Assembly: GCA_041686095.1 (NCBI GenBank)
Contig: JAWLEN010000074.1
Coordinates: 1 to 11,177 of the forward strand
Source of the DNA: WJMT01 sp041686095
GTDB lineage: Bacteria; Acidobacteriota; Aminicenantia; Aminicenantales; Aminicenantaceae
Length of the DNA: 11,177 nt
Direction of reading: 5' to 3'
The notes beneath the pieces were generated by a model. It was not told the DNA's origin. It did no database searches and saw only the letters and a list, made by a program, of their open reading frames with translations. The translations under genes were made by a program, and so were the position numbers. Positions 1 to 7,021 of this stretch are shown here, in pieces. How positions within the stretch are numbered: the first letter of the stretch is position 1; each line of letters opens with the position of its first letter.

Positions 1-1
1 A

Positions 2-970
2 GTGGCTCTCCGAGCTGATATCGATGCTCTGCCTATAGAGGAAGAGGGAGAGAAGGAATATATTTCTAAAAATTCAGGAGTGGCCCATGTGTGCGGCCAT
101 GACGCCCACACGGCCATACTTATGGGAGCGGCCAAGGTTTTAACTGAGAATAAAGATCAATTTTCTGGAAAAGTGGTGTTTTTGTTTCAGCCTGCTGAAG
201 AAATTCCTCCCGGAGGAGCCAAGAAAATGGTAGATGAAGGAGCTCTGGATGGAGTCGATGCTATATTCGGGCTTCATGTCTGGCAGCCTCTTCCCACAGG
301 AATCGTGGGCATTTTGAAAGGCCCTATGATGGCTCAGGCTGATAACTTTGAAATTATAGTTAAAGGAAAAGCAGGACACGGTTCTATGCCTCAGACCACT
401 GTGGATCCAATTTTTGTGGCATCCCAGCTGGTGGTGAATATCCAGAGTATAGTGAGCCGAAACACGGATCCTTTAAAGCCCCTAGTGGTGTCGTTTGGGA
501 CCATAAACGGAGGCACGGTTTATAATATCATCCCTCAACAAGTTAAACTGACCGGAACGGTCCGGACATTTGAGACAGAAGTCCAGGAAATGGCGCGCCA
601 TAGAATGCATGAAATCGCAAAAAACACCAGCAAAGCATTCGGAGCTTTTGCAGACTGCCGGTATAAAAAGGGATTTCCTCCTCTTGTCAATCACCATGAA
701 ATGGTGGATTTAGTGCTGGATACTGTGGATAAGATTCTGGGTAAGGATAAGAAAAAAGACATCTCTCCGGTTATGGGAGGAGAGGATTTTGCCTATTATT
801 TGCAAAAAGTTCCGGGAGCTTTTCTTTTTCTGGGAGCTGGGGATGGACAGGAATACTCCCATCATCACCCAAAGTTTGATATCGATGAAAAGGTGCTTCC
901 TCAAGGGGCTGCGCTTATGGCTGGACTGGCCTATAATTTCTTAACTGAGAAGCAAATCTCCATAAAATAA
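2..970 (+). CDS. M20-family metallo-amidohydrolase (N-acyl-amino acid / hippurate hydrolase type), 5'-truncated
   Basis: This is a cytosolic zinc or cobalt hydrolase of the M20D amidohydrolase type, which removes acyl groups from N-acyl amino acids or related amides. The visible 322 residues start inside the family's ALRADIDALPI motif (residues 2-12). About 70-80 N-terminal residues are therefore missing off the left edge, and the first GTG is probably an internal valine. Metal-site motifs are present: HVCGHDAH (Cys31, His33), QPAEE (Glu66, Glu67), GLHVWQ (His92) and the C-terminal HHHP stretch (His287-289). The dimerisation-domain motif GKAGHGSMPQ follows the first catalytic block. The C-terminal GGEDFAYY motif is also typical. 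It lies on the opposite strand to the transport operon and converges on the RND gene, so it is probably unrelated to it. The exact substrate cannot be told from the sequence; family assignment is secure. Confidence 0.93.
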   Translation: MALRADIDALPIEEEGEKEYISKNSGVAHVCGHDAHTAILMGAAKVLTENKDQFSGKVVFLFQPAEEIPPGGAKKMVDEGALDGVDAIFGLHVWQPLPTGIVGILKGPMMAQADNFEIIVKGKAGHGSMPQTTVDPIFVASQLVVNIQSIVSRNTDPLKPLVVSFGTINGGTVYNIIPQQVKLTGTVRTFETEVQEMARHRMHEIAKNTSKAFGAFADCRYKKGFPPLVNHHEMVDLVLDTVDKILGKDKKKDISPVMGGEDFAYYLQKVPGAFLFLGAGDGQEYSHHHPKFDIDEKVLPQGAALMAGLAYNFLTEKQISIK

Positions 971-974
971 GTGA

Positions 975-3900
975 TTACTCGGCTTTCTTTTTCATGCTGA
1001 ATGATCCAAGGACTTCATAGAGGACAGGAACCACGATCAGTCTTAAGACAATCGCAAAAAAGAATCCTCCCACATAAACCACGGCTAGAGGTTTATGAAG
1101 TTCTGAGCCTGTAGACACACTCAGAACCATGGGAAGCAGCGCCACGATCATGACCATGTCAGTCATGATGATGGGACGGAATTTAGTCATGGCTCCTTTG
1201 ATTACAGAGTCTCTTAGGTTGAGTCCTTGTTTTCTGAAGTCGTTTATTTTGGCCACTAGAATGATGTCATTCTGCACGCATATTCCAAACAGAGCGATCA
1301 GTCCAATGGTGGATGAGACATTCAGAGTTTCTCCAGCTATGAGAAGAGCTAAAATCCCGCCCACCAGAGTGGTTGGAATGTTTAATATGATCAGAAAAGC
1401 CTGCCAGAGAGAGTTAAAGGAAGAAAACAGAATGACAAATATAATCAGGATCACGACCAGCAGCAGAGTCGTGAGATGACCCAAGGCCCTTTGTTGACTT
1501 TCAAACTGACCGCCAAACGTGACGTAATATCCAGCAGGGAGAATGACTTGGTCTGATATTCTTTGTTTGGCTTCCTGTACAAAACTTCCTATATCTCGTT
1601 TAGAGAGGTTACACAGGATGATCTTGCGTCTCATAAGATTTTCGCGGAAAATGGTTTGAGGTCCTTCGCTTCTACTGATTTCAGCAAGCTGAGACAGGGG
1701 TATTCTTTCACCATTGGGCGCATCAATAAGGAGATTTTGAATAGCATCCTCATCGTTTCTGTATTTTTCTGGCAGTCTGATCAATAAAGAAGTGATTCTG
1801 TCTTGTTCATAAATATCGGTCACTTCTATTCCGTTTAAAGCGGTTTCAACCAGATCAGCCACATCGCCGACAGGTATCCCATAGCGGGCTAGTCTCTCTC
1901 TATCAGCTCTTATGATGAGCTGGGGAATTCCAGTCGTTTGCTCGATCTGTAAGTCGGCAACACCTCTAAGGTCAGCCACTACGTTTCTGATTTCTTCAAT
2001 TTTCTCATTCAGAACATTGAGATCGGCCCCAAATAGTTTAATGGAAAGTTCTCCTTCAGTTCCGGTCAGCATCTCAGCCAGTTTGTTCTGGATAGGCTGT
2101 TCGAAAATATAGGCGAGACCCGGGATTTTATCCAGTTCTTTTCGCATGGCTTGGGTCAGCTCTTCATACCCTTTTTTTCTTTTCTCCCTGGGCACAAGCT
2201 CGATATTGTAATGACTGTGGTTGACAGGATGAAGGTGTTCTGAACCTTCGGCTGTTCCTGTGGTCCTGGATACAGAGATGACTTCAGGGAAAGAGAGGAA
2301 TATCTTTTCCACCTGCCTGCCCATTCGAACAGATTCATCAAGTGATGTCTCAGGAAGCATCACAGTTGAAGCCATGATAGCCCCTTCATCCAGAGGTGGA
2401 ACAAATTCTTTACCCAGGAAATTGAAGGAAACCGCGGCTATGATGATAAGGATCACAAACGCGGTGAGTATGGCCTTTTTGTGTTTTAAAGCTCCCTGGA
2501 GAATGGATTTGTATTTAGGGGATAGAAAGTCGGTTACTGGATTTTTTCTTTTTTTGATATGCTTTTCAGTGAGAATATAGGTGGCCAGGATGGGTTTTAA
2601 GGTCAGGTTTAACAGCAGCGACCCAAACAGAGCGGCAGCTACAGCAAAAGCTGTGGGTTTGAACATGGCCCCTTCGATTCCCTTTAAGGTCAGGAGAGGA
2701 AGAAACACCAGTATGATGATGACATTTGCTGAAAAAAGATATTTTCCCACATCCCGTGCTGCTTCAGAGGTCAGTTGTATGGTGGAGGCTTGCCCTTTTT
2801 TTTCTCTAAGCACACGGTATATGTTTTCCACCATGATGATGGAGCCGTTAGCCACTTTACCAATGCCGATGGCCAAGCCTCCTATAGACATCACTGTCAG
2901 GTTAATATCAAAAATTCCCATAAAGACCAGAGCGATCAGTATGGAGAAAGGGATGGTTAATGAGGCGATCAAAGAGCTTCTTAAATTCCACATAAAAAGC
3001 AGCATCACCAGAACAATCAGGATGGCTCCTTCCAATATAGTGGTTTCAACATGGCGTATGGACTTGAGGATGAGCTTGGACTGGTCATAGAAAGGTTTGA
3101 TGTTAATACCCTTAGGGAGGTCTTGGGCTATTTCAGAAAGCGCTTTTTTGATATTGGCAATGGTTTTTAAAGTGTCTCCGCCGTACTGTTTTTCAACCGT
3201 GACATAAACAGCTTCCTGGGCGTTGTGACTTCCGGATTCTCTTCTGAATTTTCGTCCGATTTTGACATCAGCCACATCTCTGACATAGATAGGAACATTA
3301 TTTCTGGAGGTGATGACTGTGTTTTCTATATGTTCAATGGTTTCAATACGTCCGATTCCCTTTATTAGGGATTCCTGGCTTCTCTTCCTTATGATTCCTC
3401 CTGAAAAATTGCGGTTGCTGTTTTCGATAGCCTCCTTTATTTCTCGGATGGTTATGTTGTAGTGTCTGAGCATCTCCGGATTTAGGAATACTTGGTATTG
3501 TTTGATGAAACCGCCCAAGTTGATGACGAACGAAACTCCATCCACTCCCTGAAGCCGGTAGCGGACAGTCCAATCTGCTACGGAACGGAGTTCCATGGGA
3601 TCTGTCTCCTCTCCCACCACGGCAAATTCAAAGATTTCCCCCATTCTTGATGAAACCGGGCCCAATATAGGATGAGATGTGCCGATGGGGAGGCGGCCGG
3701 TAATAAGCTCTAATTTACTGGAGACGATTTGACGAGCCAGATAGATGTTTGTGCCCCAGTCAAATTCCACTGTGATCACTGAATCACCTGTGGCTGATTC
3801 TGAACGGACGCGGGTCACATGCGGGGCTCCGTTGAGCAGGCTTTCCAAAGGAAAAGTGATCAATCTTTCCACGTCTTCAGCTGCCATGCCCTCGTTTTCG

Positions 3901-4052
3901 GTTATGATGGTGACTAAGGGAGCATTGAGGTCAGGGTAGATATCTTTGGGCATTCTTATGTAAGAAATGATGCCCCATATAGAGATGAGCAGTATGATGA
4001 GTAAAGCAAGAAGTCGGTGTTTTAGCGCGAAATTAATAAATCTATCAATCAT
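975..4052 (-). CDS. RND-superfamily inner-membrane transporter, CzcA/CusA (heavy-metal)-like, with altered proton-relay motif
   Basis: This is a full-length (1025 aa) RND permease, the inner-membrane engine of a tripartite system. TM1 lies at about 12-32, TM2-TM4 at about 339-410, and two large periplasmic loops follow the usual RND duplication. Family signs are KDIYPDLNAP near the N-terminus, EFVPPLDEGAIM after TM7, and MLTGTEGELSIKLFGADL, the form typical of the heavy-metal-efflux branch. It is unusual in TM4: the segment reads GLAIGIGKVANGSIIMVEN, so the Asp-Asp pair of AcrB-like relays (usual VVDDA) is Asn402-Gly403. In TM10 the position of AcrB Lys940 is Gln927, with Asp929 two residues later. 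A periplasmic His cluster (His606, 608, 612, 614) may bind metal. An SD-like GGAG (4060-4063) precedes the ATG, and the gene sits 25 nt behind the adaptor gene. It is the last gene of the block. Substrate is unknown; cobalt, corrinoid or another B12-linked compound is inference from context. Confidence 0.93.
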   Translation of the reverse strand: MIDRFINFALKHRLLALLIILLISIWGIISYIRMPKDIYPDLNAPLVTIITENEGMAAEDVERLITFPLESLLNGAPHVTRVRSESATGDSVITVEFDWGTNIYLARQIVSSKLELITGRLPIGTSHPILGPVSSRMGEIFEFAVVGEETDPMELRSVADWTVRYRLQGVDGVSFVINLGGFIKQYQVFLNPEMLRHYNITIREIKEAIENSNRNFSGGIIRKRSQESLIKGIGRIETIEHIENTVITSRNNVPIYVRDVADVKIGRKFRRESGSHNAQEAVYVTVEKQYGGDTLKTIANIKKALSEIAQDLPKGINIKPFYDQSKLILKSIRHVETTILEGAILIVLVMLLFMWNLRSSLIASLTIPFSILIALVFMGIFDINLTVMSIGGLAIGIGKVANGSIIMVENIYRVLREKKGQASTIQLTSEAARDVGKYLFSANVIIILVFLPLLTLKGIEGAMFKPTAFAVAAALFGSLLLNLTLKPILATYILTEKHIKKRKNPVTDFLSPKYKSILQGALKHKKAILTAFVILIIIAAVSFNFLGKEFVPPLDEGAIMASTVMLPETSLDESVRMGRQVEKIFLSFPEVISVSRTTGTAEGSEHLHPVNHSHYNIELVPREKRKKGYEELTQAMRKELDKIPGLAYIFEQPIQNKLAEMLTGTEGELSIKLFGADLNVLNEKIEEIRNVVADLRGVADLQIEQTTGIPQLIIRADRERLARYGIPVGDVADLVETALNGIEVTDIYEQDRITSLLIRLPEKYRNDEDAIQNLLIDAPNGERIPLSQLAEISRSEGPQTIFRENLMRRKIILCNLSKRDIGSFVQEAKQRISDQVILPAGYYVTFGGQFESQQRALGHLTTLLLVVILIIFVILFSSFNSLWQAFLIILNIPTTLVGGILALLIAGETLNVSSTIGLIALFGICVQNDIILVAKINDFRKQGLNLRDSVIKGAMTKFRPIIMTDMVMIVALLPMVLSVSTGSELHKPLAVVYVGGFFFAIVLRLIVVPVLYEVLGSFSMKKKAE

Positions 4053-4077
4053 TTTTTATCTCCATTCGTTATCGATA

Positions 4078-5373
4078 TTAATGTATGTGTCCTTTTTTCA
4101 GGATTTCTTCATAGAGTTTGGATTTGAGCTGATAATTTCCTTTACTGACCACTTCATCACCTTCTGATAATCCTTGTGTGACTTCCACATAGCCGTTTTC
4201 TTTGGCTCCGGTTTTAACCACCTGAACAAAATATTCTTCTCCTTTCTTGATGAAGACGATTTCCTCTCCCTGATCTTCCAAAATACACTCATGGGGAACA
4301 GAAAGAACCAGGTCCTGTTGATTAAGAGTAATTTTAATGTTTGCGAACATCCCTGCTTTGAGCTTCATGTCTTTGTTTTCGACCTCTGTTCTGACTGTGA
4401 TGGTGCGGGTTTCTTGGTTTAAAACATCGCTGATATACTTGATGACCCCATAAAATTTTTCTTCAGGGAAAGCCGGGACTATCACTTCCACCTTTTGGCC
4501 TATTTTAATTTTAGAGATATCTTTTTCATAAATATCCGCATCCACACACAGAACAGTGGGATCCAGAATGACCAGCAGTTCTACTGATTGATCAATCATG
4601 GCGCCCATCACTACGTTTCTTTCAATGATTTTTCCTCTTAAGGGGGAGTAAAGGGTAATAATAGGTTTGATCTGATGAGTTTCAGAGATTTTATCTACCT
4701 GCTCTTCAGTGAATCCAAGCACATGGAGTTTTTTTTCTGTGGCATCCAGGTTTGCTTCTGCCACCTTTAAATCAGACTCAGCTTGGAGAAATTCCTTTTT
4801 AGGCCCCACGCCCCGGTCAAAAAGATTTTTTTCTCTTTCAAAGTTAACCTTTGCCAGTTCATAATCTGCCAGAGCTTTATAGTATTCAGACCGGGCATTA
4901 CCAACTTCCTCACTTTCAAGAGTGATCAATTTTTGTCCTGGAGATACCCAATCACCGAGATGTACATGGATTTGGGCCACTCTTGCTGGAAAAGCATAGC
5001 TCACTATGGCTTTTCTCTGGGGCTGAGCAATCACTTTTCCCGGAGCTGAAAGGATTGATTTGATGGATCTGTATTGAGCGACGGAGATTTCGATATCCAC
5101 AAAGTCTTTTTCATCTTCGGTCAATGTGATTCCGGCCCCTCTGTTCAAACCTCTCCCTCCCTCTCTTCTTCCGTAACCTCTGCTGACTCCTGCACGTCCT
5201 GTGCCCAGTCCTCTTCCCCTTCCCTCAGTTGACTCCAATGAGCTGACTTCAGTTGGGATTTCAGGAGCTTCTGTTTGATCAGAATCATCTGTTTTTTTGG
5301 CACAGCTGGGCACCAGTGTCATAAACAAAACAAAAGTCAAGGCAAGAACAAAAGATGTATATTTTCTTATCAT
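4078..5373 (-). CDS. RND periplasmic adaptor (membrane fusion) lipoprotein, HlyD/CzcB/CusB-like
   Basis: This 431-aa periplasmic adaptor should link the RND pump to the outer-membrane factor. The N-terminal hydrophobic stretch ends in a probable lipobox (VPSC, Cys24), suggesting a lipid-anchored inner-membrane protein. An acidic linker is followed by a Gly/Arg-rich tract at 51-81. The adaptor core follows: a lipoyl-like half (GKVIAQPQRKAIVS from about 112, then HVHLGDWVSPGQKLITLES at about 136-154), an alpha-helical hairpin (about 155-220), the second lipoyl half (YSPLRGKIIERNVVMG), a beta-barrel with VDADIYEKDISKIKIGQKV, and a membrane-proximal domain ending in LSEGDEVVSKGNYQLKSKL. There is no obvious CusB-like Met-rich metal site; the C-terminus ends in GHIH. 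Its ATG overlaps the stop of the TolC-like gene as ATGA (5370-5373), indicating translational coupling. Family assignment is firm; substrate is not. Confidence 0.93.
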   Translation of the reverse strand: MIRKYTSFVLALTFVLFMTLVPSCAKKTDDSDQTEAPEIPTEVSSLESTEGRGRGLGTGRAGVSRGYGRREGGRGLNRGAGITLTEDEKDFVDIEISVAQYRSIKSILSAPGKVIAQPQRKAIVSYAFPARVAQIHVHLGDWVSPGQKLITLESEEVGNARSEYYKALADYELAKVNFEREKNLFDRGVGPKKEFLQAESDLKVAEANLDATEKKLHVLGFTEEQVDKISETHQIKPIITLYSPLRGKIIERNVVMGAMIDQSVELLVILDPTVLCVDADIYEKDISKIKIGQKVEVIVPAFPEEKFYGVIKYISDVLNQETRTITVRTEVENKDMKLKAGMFANIKITLNQQDLVLSVPHECILEDQGEEIVFIKKGEEYFVQVVKTGAKENGYVEVTQGLSEGDEVVSKGNYQLKSKLYEEILKKGHIH

Positions 5374-6629
5374 TGGTTTTCTCCTTTTAATCTCTGGCCA
5401 ATAGACTTTTCAAGTGAAGCTAATGCCACTTCATAATTATAAAGGGCATCTGCATAAGATGTCATGGCTTGGATTAAAGTTCGGCGGGCTTCGATCAGTT
5501 CAATCCCACCGATTTCTCCTTCTTGATAGCTGAACAAAAACATATTGTAGGCTTCTTCAGCTTGGGTTAATATCTCTTCTTCAAATAATTTTATTTGACT
5601 GCTGGCAAATTCAGCATTCATATAAGATTCTTCGACTTCAAGAGATATGGTGTTCTTCAGATGTTCGAATTCGCTGTTTAAAGAATTGACATTAGCTTGA
5701 GCTTCTGCGATCTCACCCTTGGCCGGCTGCCAGAAGAAGAGAGGGATGGGAAAGGATAAAGTCACATCCCACCATTCCCCTTCTCCCTTTACTTTATGTC
5801 TGTTCACGCCCAGGTCAAAGTCTGGCAAATAGCTCATAAAAGCCTGTTTTTTTTGAAGATTTTGACCTTCTATAGCGTGTTCTATGCTTTTTATCTCAGG
5901 TCGGAAAGATAAGGCTTGTTTTTTTAGAGTTTCCAGGCCTATAGAAAGAGGTTCTTTTATAAATTCGCCTTTTATTTCAAGAGGTGCGTATTTTTTTCTT
6001 GCCATCAAATAATTCAGACGAGCTTTAGCTAACCTGACTTCATTGGAGGTCCTTGTTAATTCACTGGCTGCTTTGGATGCTTCCACACTAGCCCTCAGAA
6101 CTTCCACTCTAGCCACATCCCCGGCATCAAATTTGAGCTTTGTTTTTTCATAAAAATCGTTGGATAGCTCTAGGTTCTGTTTTATATATTGATATTTTTT
6201 TTGGGCCAGGAGCAGAGCATAAAAAGCTTCTTTGACTAGAAAGGTGATGTCAAGCTTTAAAAGTTCGATTTCCTCATATATCTGGTCTGATTCTTTGGCA
6301 GCTATTTGGCCTCTTAAAGATCTTTTACCAGGAAATTCTATGGACTCACTGATCCCAAAATACCATTCTCCTGTGTTTTTAAAATCGAAAAAGCTGGGCT
6401 GCAGATCAGAGTCCCAGTCAATGGATGGTTGAGGGATGGCTTTGGCCTGATTGATTCTGGCTAAGGAAGCTGTGTACTGCTGGTAGGAAGACAGGACCAG
6501 GGGATTGTTTTTGATGGCTGTATTTATACATTGTTCCAGGCTGAGAGGCTGATTCTTGGTTTCATTTCCATAAATCCCAGAAAGCAGGACCACATGAACC
6601 AGAAACAAGACACAAAATTTTTTTATCAT
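5370..6629 (-). CDS. TolC/CusC-like outer-membrane efflux protein
   Basis: This 419-aa protein is the outer-membrane channel of the tripartite RND system. It begins with a signal peptide (MIKKFCVLFLVHVVLLSGIYG, probable cleavage near residue 21) with no lipobox, unlike many CusC proteins. Two outer-membrane-efflux repeats follow: the first opens with LSLEQCINTAIKNNP, and the second is visible as QALSFRPEIKSIEHAIEGQNLQKKQAFMSYLPDFDLGV. The helical parts are rich in Ala, Glu and Leu, as expected of the periplasmic tunnel. Length matches the family (about 400-480 aa). The ATG at 6629 is supported by a perfect Shine-Dalgarno block at 6635-6643, 7 nt upstream of the start. The gene overlaps the adaptor gene by 4 nt and follows the 95-aa gene by 51 nt. 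Confidence 0.93.
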   Translation of the reverse strand: MIKKFCVLFLVHVVLLSGIYGNETKNQPLSLEQCINTAIKNNPLVLSSYQQYTASLARINQAKAIPQPSIDWDSDLQPSFFDFKNTGEWYFGISESIEFPGKRSLRGQIAAKESDQIYEEIELLKLDITFLVKEAFYALLLAQKKYQYIKQNLELSNDFYEKTKLKFDAGDVARVEVLRASVEASKAASELTRTSNEVRLAKARLNYLMARKKYAPLEIKGEFIKEPLSIGLETLKKQALSFRPEIKSIEHAIEGQNLQKKQAFMSYLPDFDLGVNRHKVKGEGEWWDVTLSFPIPLFFWQPAKGEIAEAQANVNSLNSEFEHLKNTISLEVEESYMNAEFASSQIKLFEEEILTQAEEAYNMFLFSYQEGEIGGIELIEARRTLIQAMTSYADALYNYEVALASLEKSIGQRLKGENQ

Positions 6630-6634
6630 GGGGG

Positions 6635-6643
6635 CACCTCCTC
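6635..6643 (-). promoter_or_regulatory. Strong Shine-Dalgarno of the TolC-like gene
   Basis: On the minus strand this reads GAGGAGGTG, containing a full AGGAGG 7 nt before the ATG at 6629. It fixes the start of the outer-membrane factor. It is stronger than the initiation signals of the neighbouring adaptor gene (coupled by overlap) and the 95-aa gene (weak), which suggests independent, efficient initiation for the pump section of the transcript. Confidence 0.8.
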
Positions 6644-6659
6644 ATAAGATTGATTGGGT

Positions 6660-6685
6660 TTTAAAACTTTAATCAAAGTTTTAAA
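6660..6685. repeat. Perfect 11-bp AT-rich inverted repeat between the 95-aa gene and the TolC-like gene
   Basis: Arms 6660-6670 and 6675-6685 are perfect reverse complements around a 4-nt loop (AATC). The right arm covers the stop codon of the 95-aa gene (6681-6683). No U-run follows on the minus strand and the stem is almost wholly A/T, so it does not look like a standard intrinsic terminator. It could be a weak RNA hairpin separating differently expressed parts of the operon, or a dyad-symmetric operator. No function can be assigned from sequence alone. Confidence 0.55.
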
Positions 6686-6968
6686 TGAATGCTTCGCCGG
6701 GAGGAGATCTTGAGGAGGGAGCGGTGTAAGTGAGGTTATAATAGGGGATGACTTGGCATGTTTTAACGATTTCGATAAGTGTTAATTCCGGGTGGTGATA
6801 GAAATTTAATTGGGCAGTTATGAAAATGGAGTTTTGAAAGTGGCACGCAGGACAATCCTTTGATTCCTGACATATTTTTTCTGTATGGAAGAAATTTATT
6901 CCTAGAAAAAGAAGAAAAAATATAAGCAGTGAGGCAAAGACAATGAAGTTTCTCTTTGTTGTTATCAT
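6681..6968 (-). CDS. Small membrane-anchored Cys/His protein of unknown function (CPACH motif)
   Basis: This 95-aa protein has a basic N-terminus (MITTKRN) and one strong hydrophobic segment (about 8-27). That segment is probably an uncleaved membrane anchor or a signal peptide, placing the rest outside the cytoplasm. The exported part holds Cys33, the motif CPACH (39-43), His28, His58, His59 and Cys71. CPACH fits the CxxCH heme-c pattern, but a CxxC metal or redox site is equally possible. The short size, single anchor, Cys pair and C-terminal SRSPPGEAF remind me of DUF2946-like small proteins found beside metal or TonB-receptor genes; this is a resemblance, not a match. The ATG at 6968 has only a weak SD-like AGG. 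It lies 53 nt behind the receptor gene and 51 nt before the TolC-like gene, all on one strand. The overlapping frame lacks such features. Confidence 0.65.
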   Translation of the reverse strand: MITTKRNFIVFASLLIFFLLFLGINFFHTEKICQESKDCPACHFQNSIFITAQLNFYHHPELTLIEIVKTCQVIPYYNLTYTAPSSRSPPGEAFI

Positions 6969-6974
6969 GCCTGT

Positions 6975-7001
6975 AATTTTTTATTAGGCTATAAAAAAAT
7001 T
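6975..7001. repeat. AT-rich inverted repeat between the receptor gene and the 95-aa gene
   Basis: Arms 6975-6984 and 6991-7001 pair around a 6-nt loop (TAGGCT) with one bulged A. On the minus strand it would form a weak A-U hairpin just before the ATG of the 95-aa gene, possibly influencing its translation. A run of seven T lies inside the stem and not after it, so it is not a classical terminator. Confidence 0.35.
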
Positions 7002-7021
7002 CCTCATTAGTCAATTTAAAT

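Noticed and set aside
2581..3090. 169-aa plus-strand open frame
   Set aside because: It is antisense to the conserved RND pump gene and shows no family motif; its length follows from the opposite-strand codon pattern.
6763..7014. 83-aa frame overlapping the 95-aa gene
   Set aside because: It would start with TTG, has no membrane segment or coherent motif, and runs in another frame of the better-supported Cys/His gene.
6988..7014. Internal promoter upstream of the 95-aa gene (TTGACT with TATAGC)
   Set aside because: The spacer is only 15 nt and the -10 is weak in a very AT-rich stretch where such matches occur by chance.
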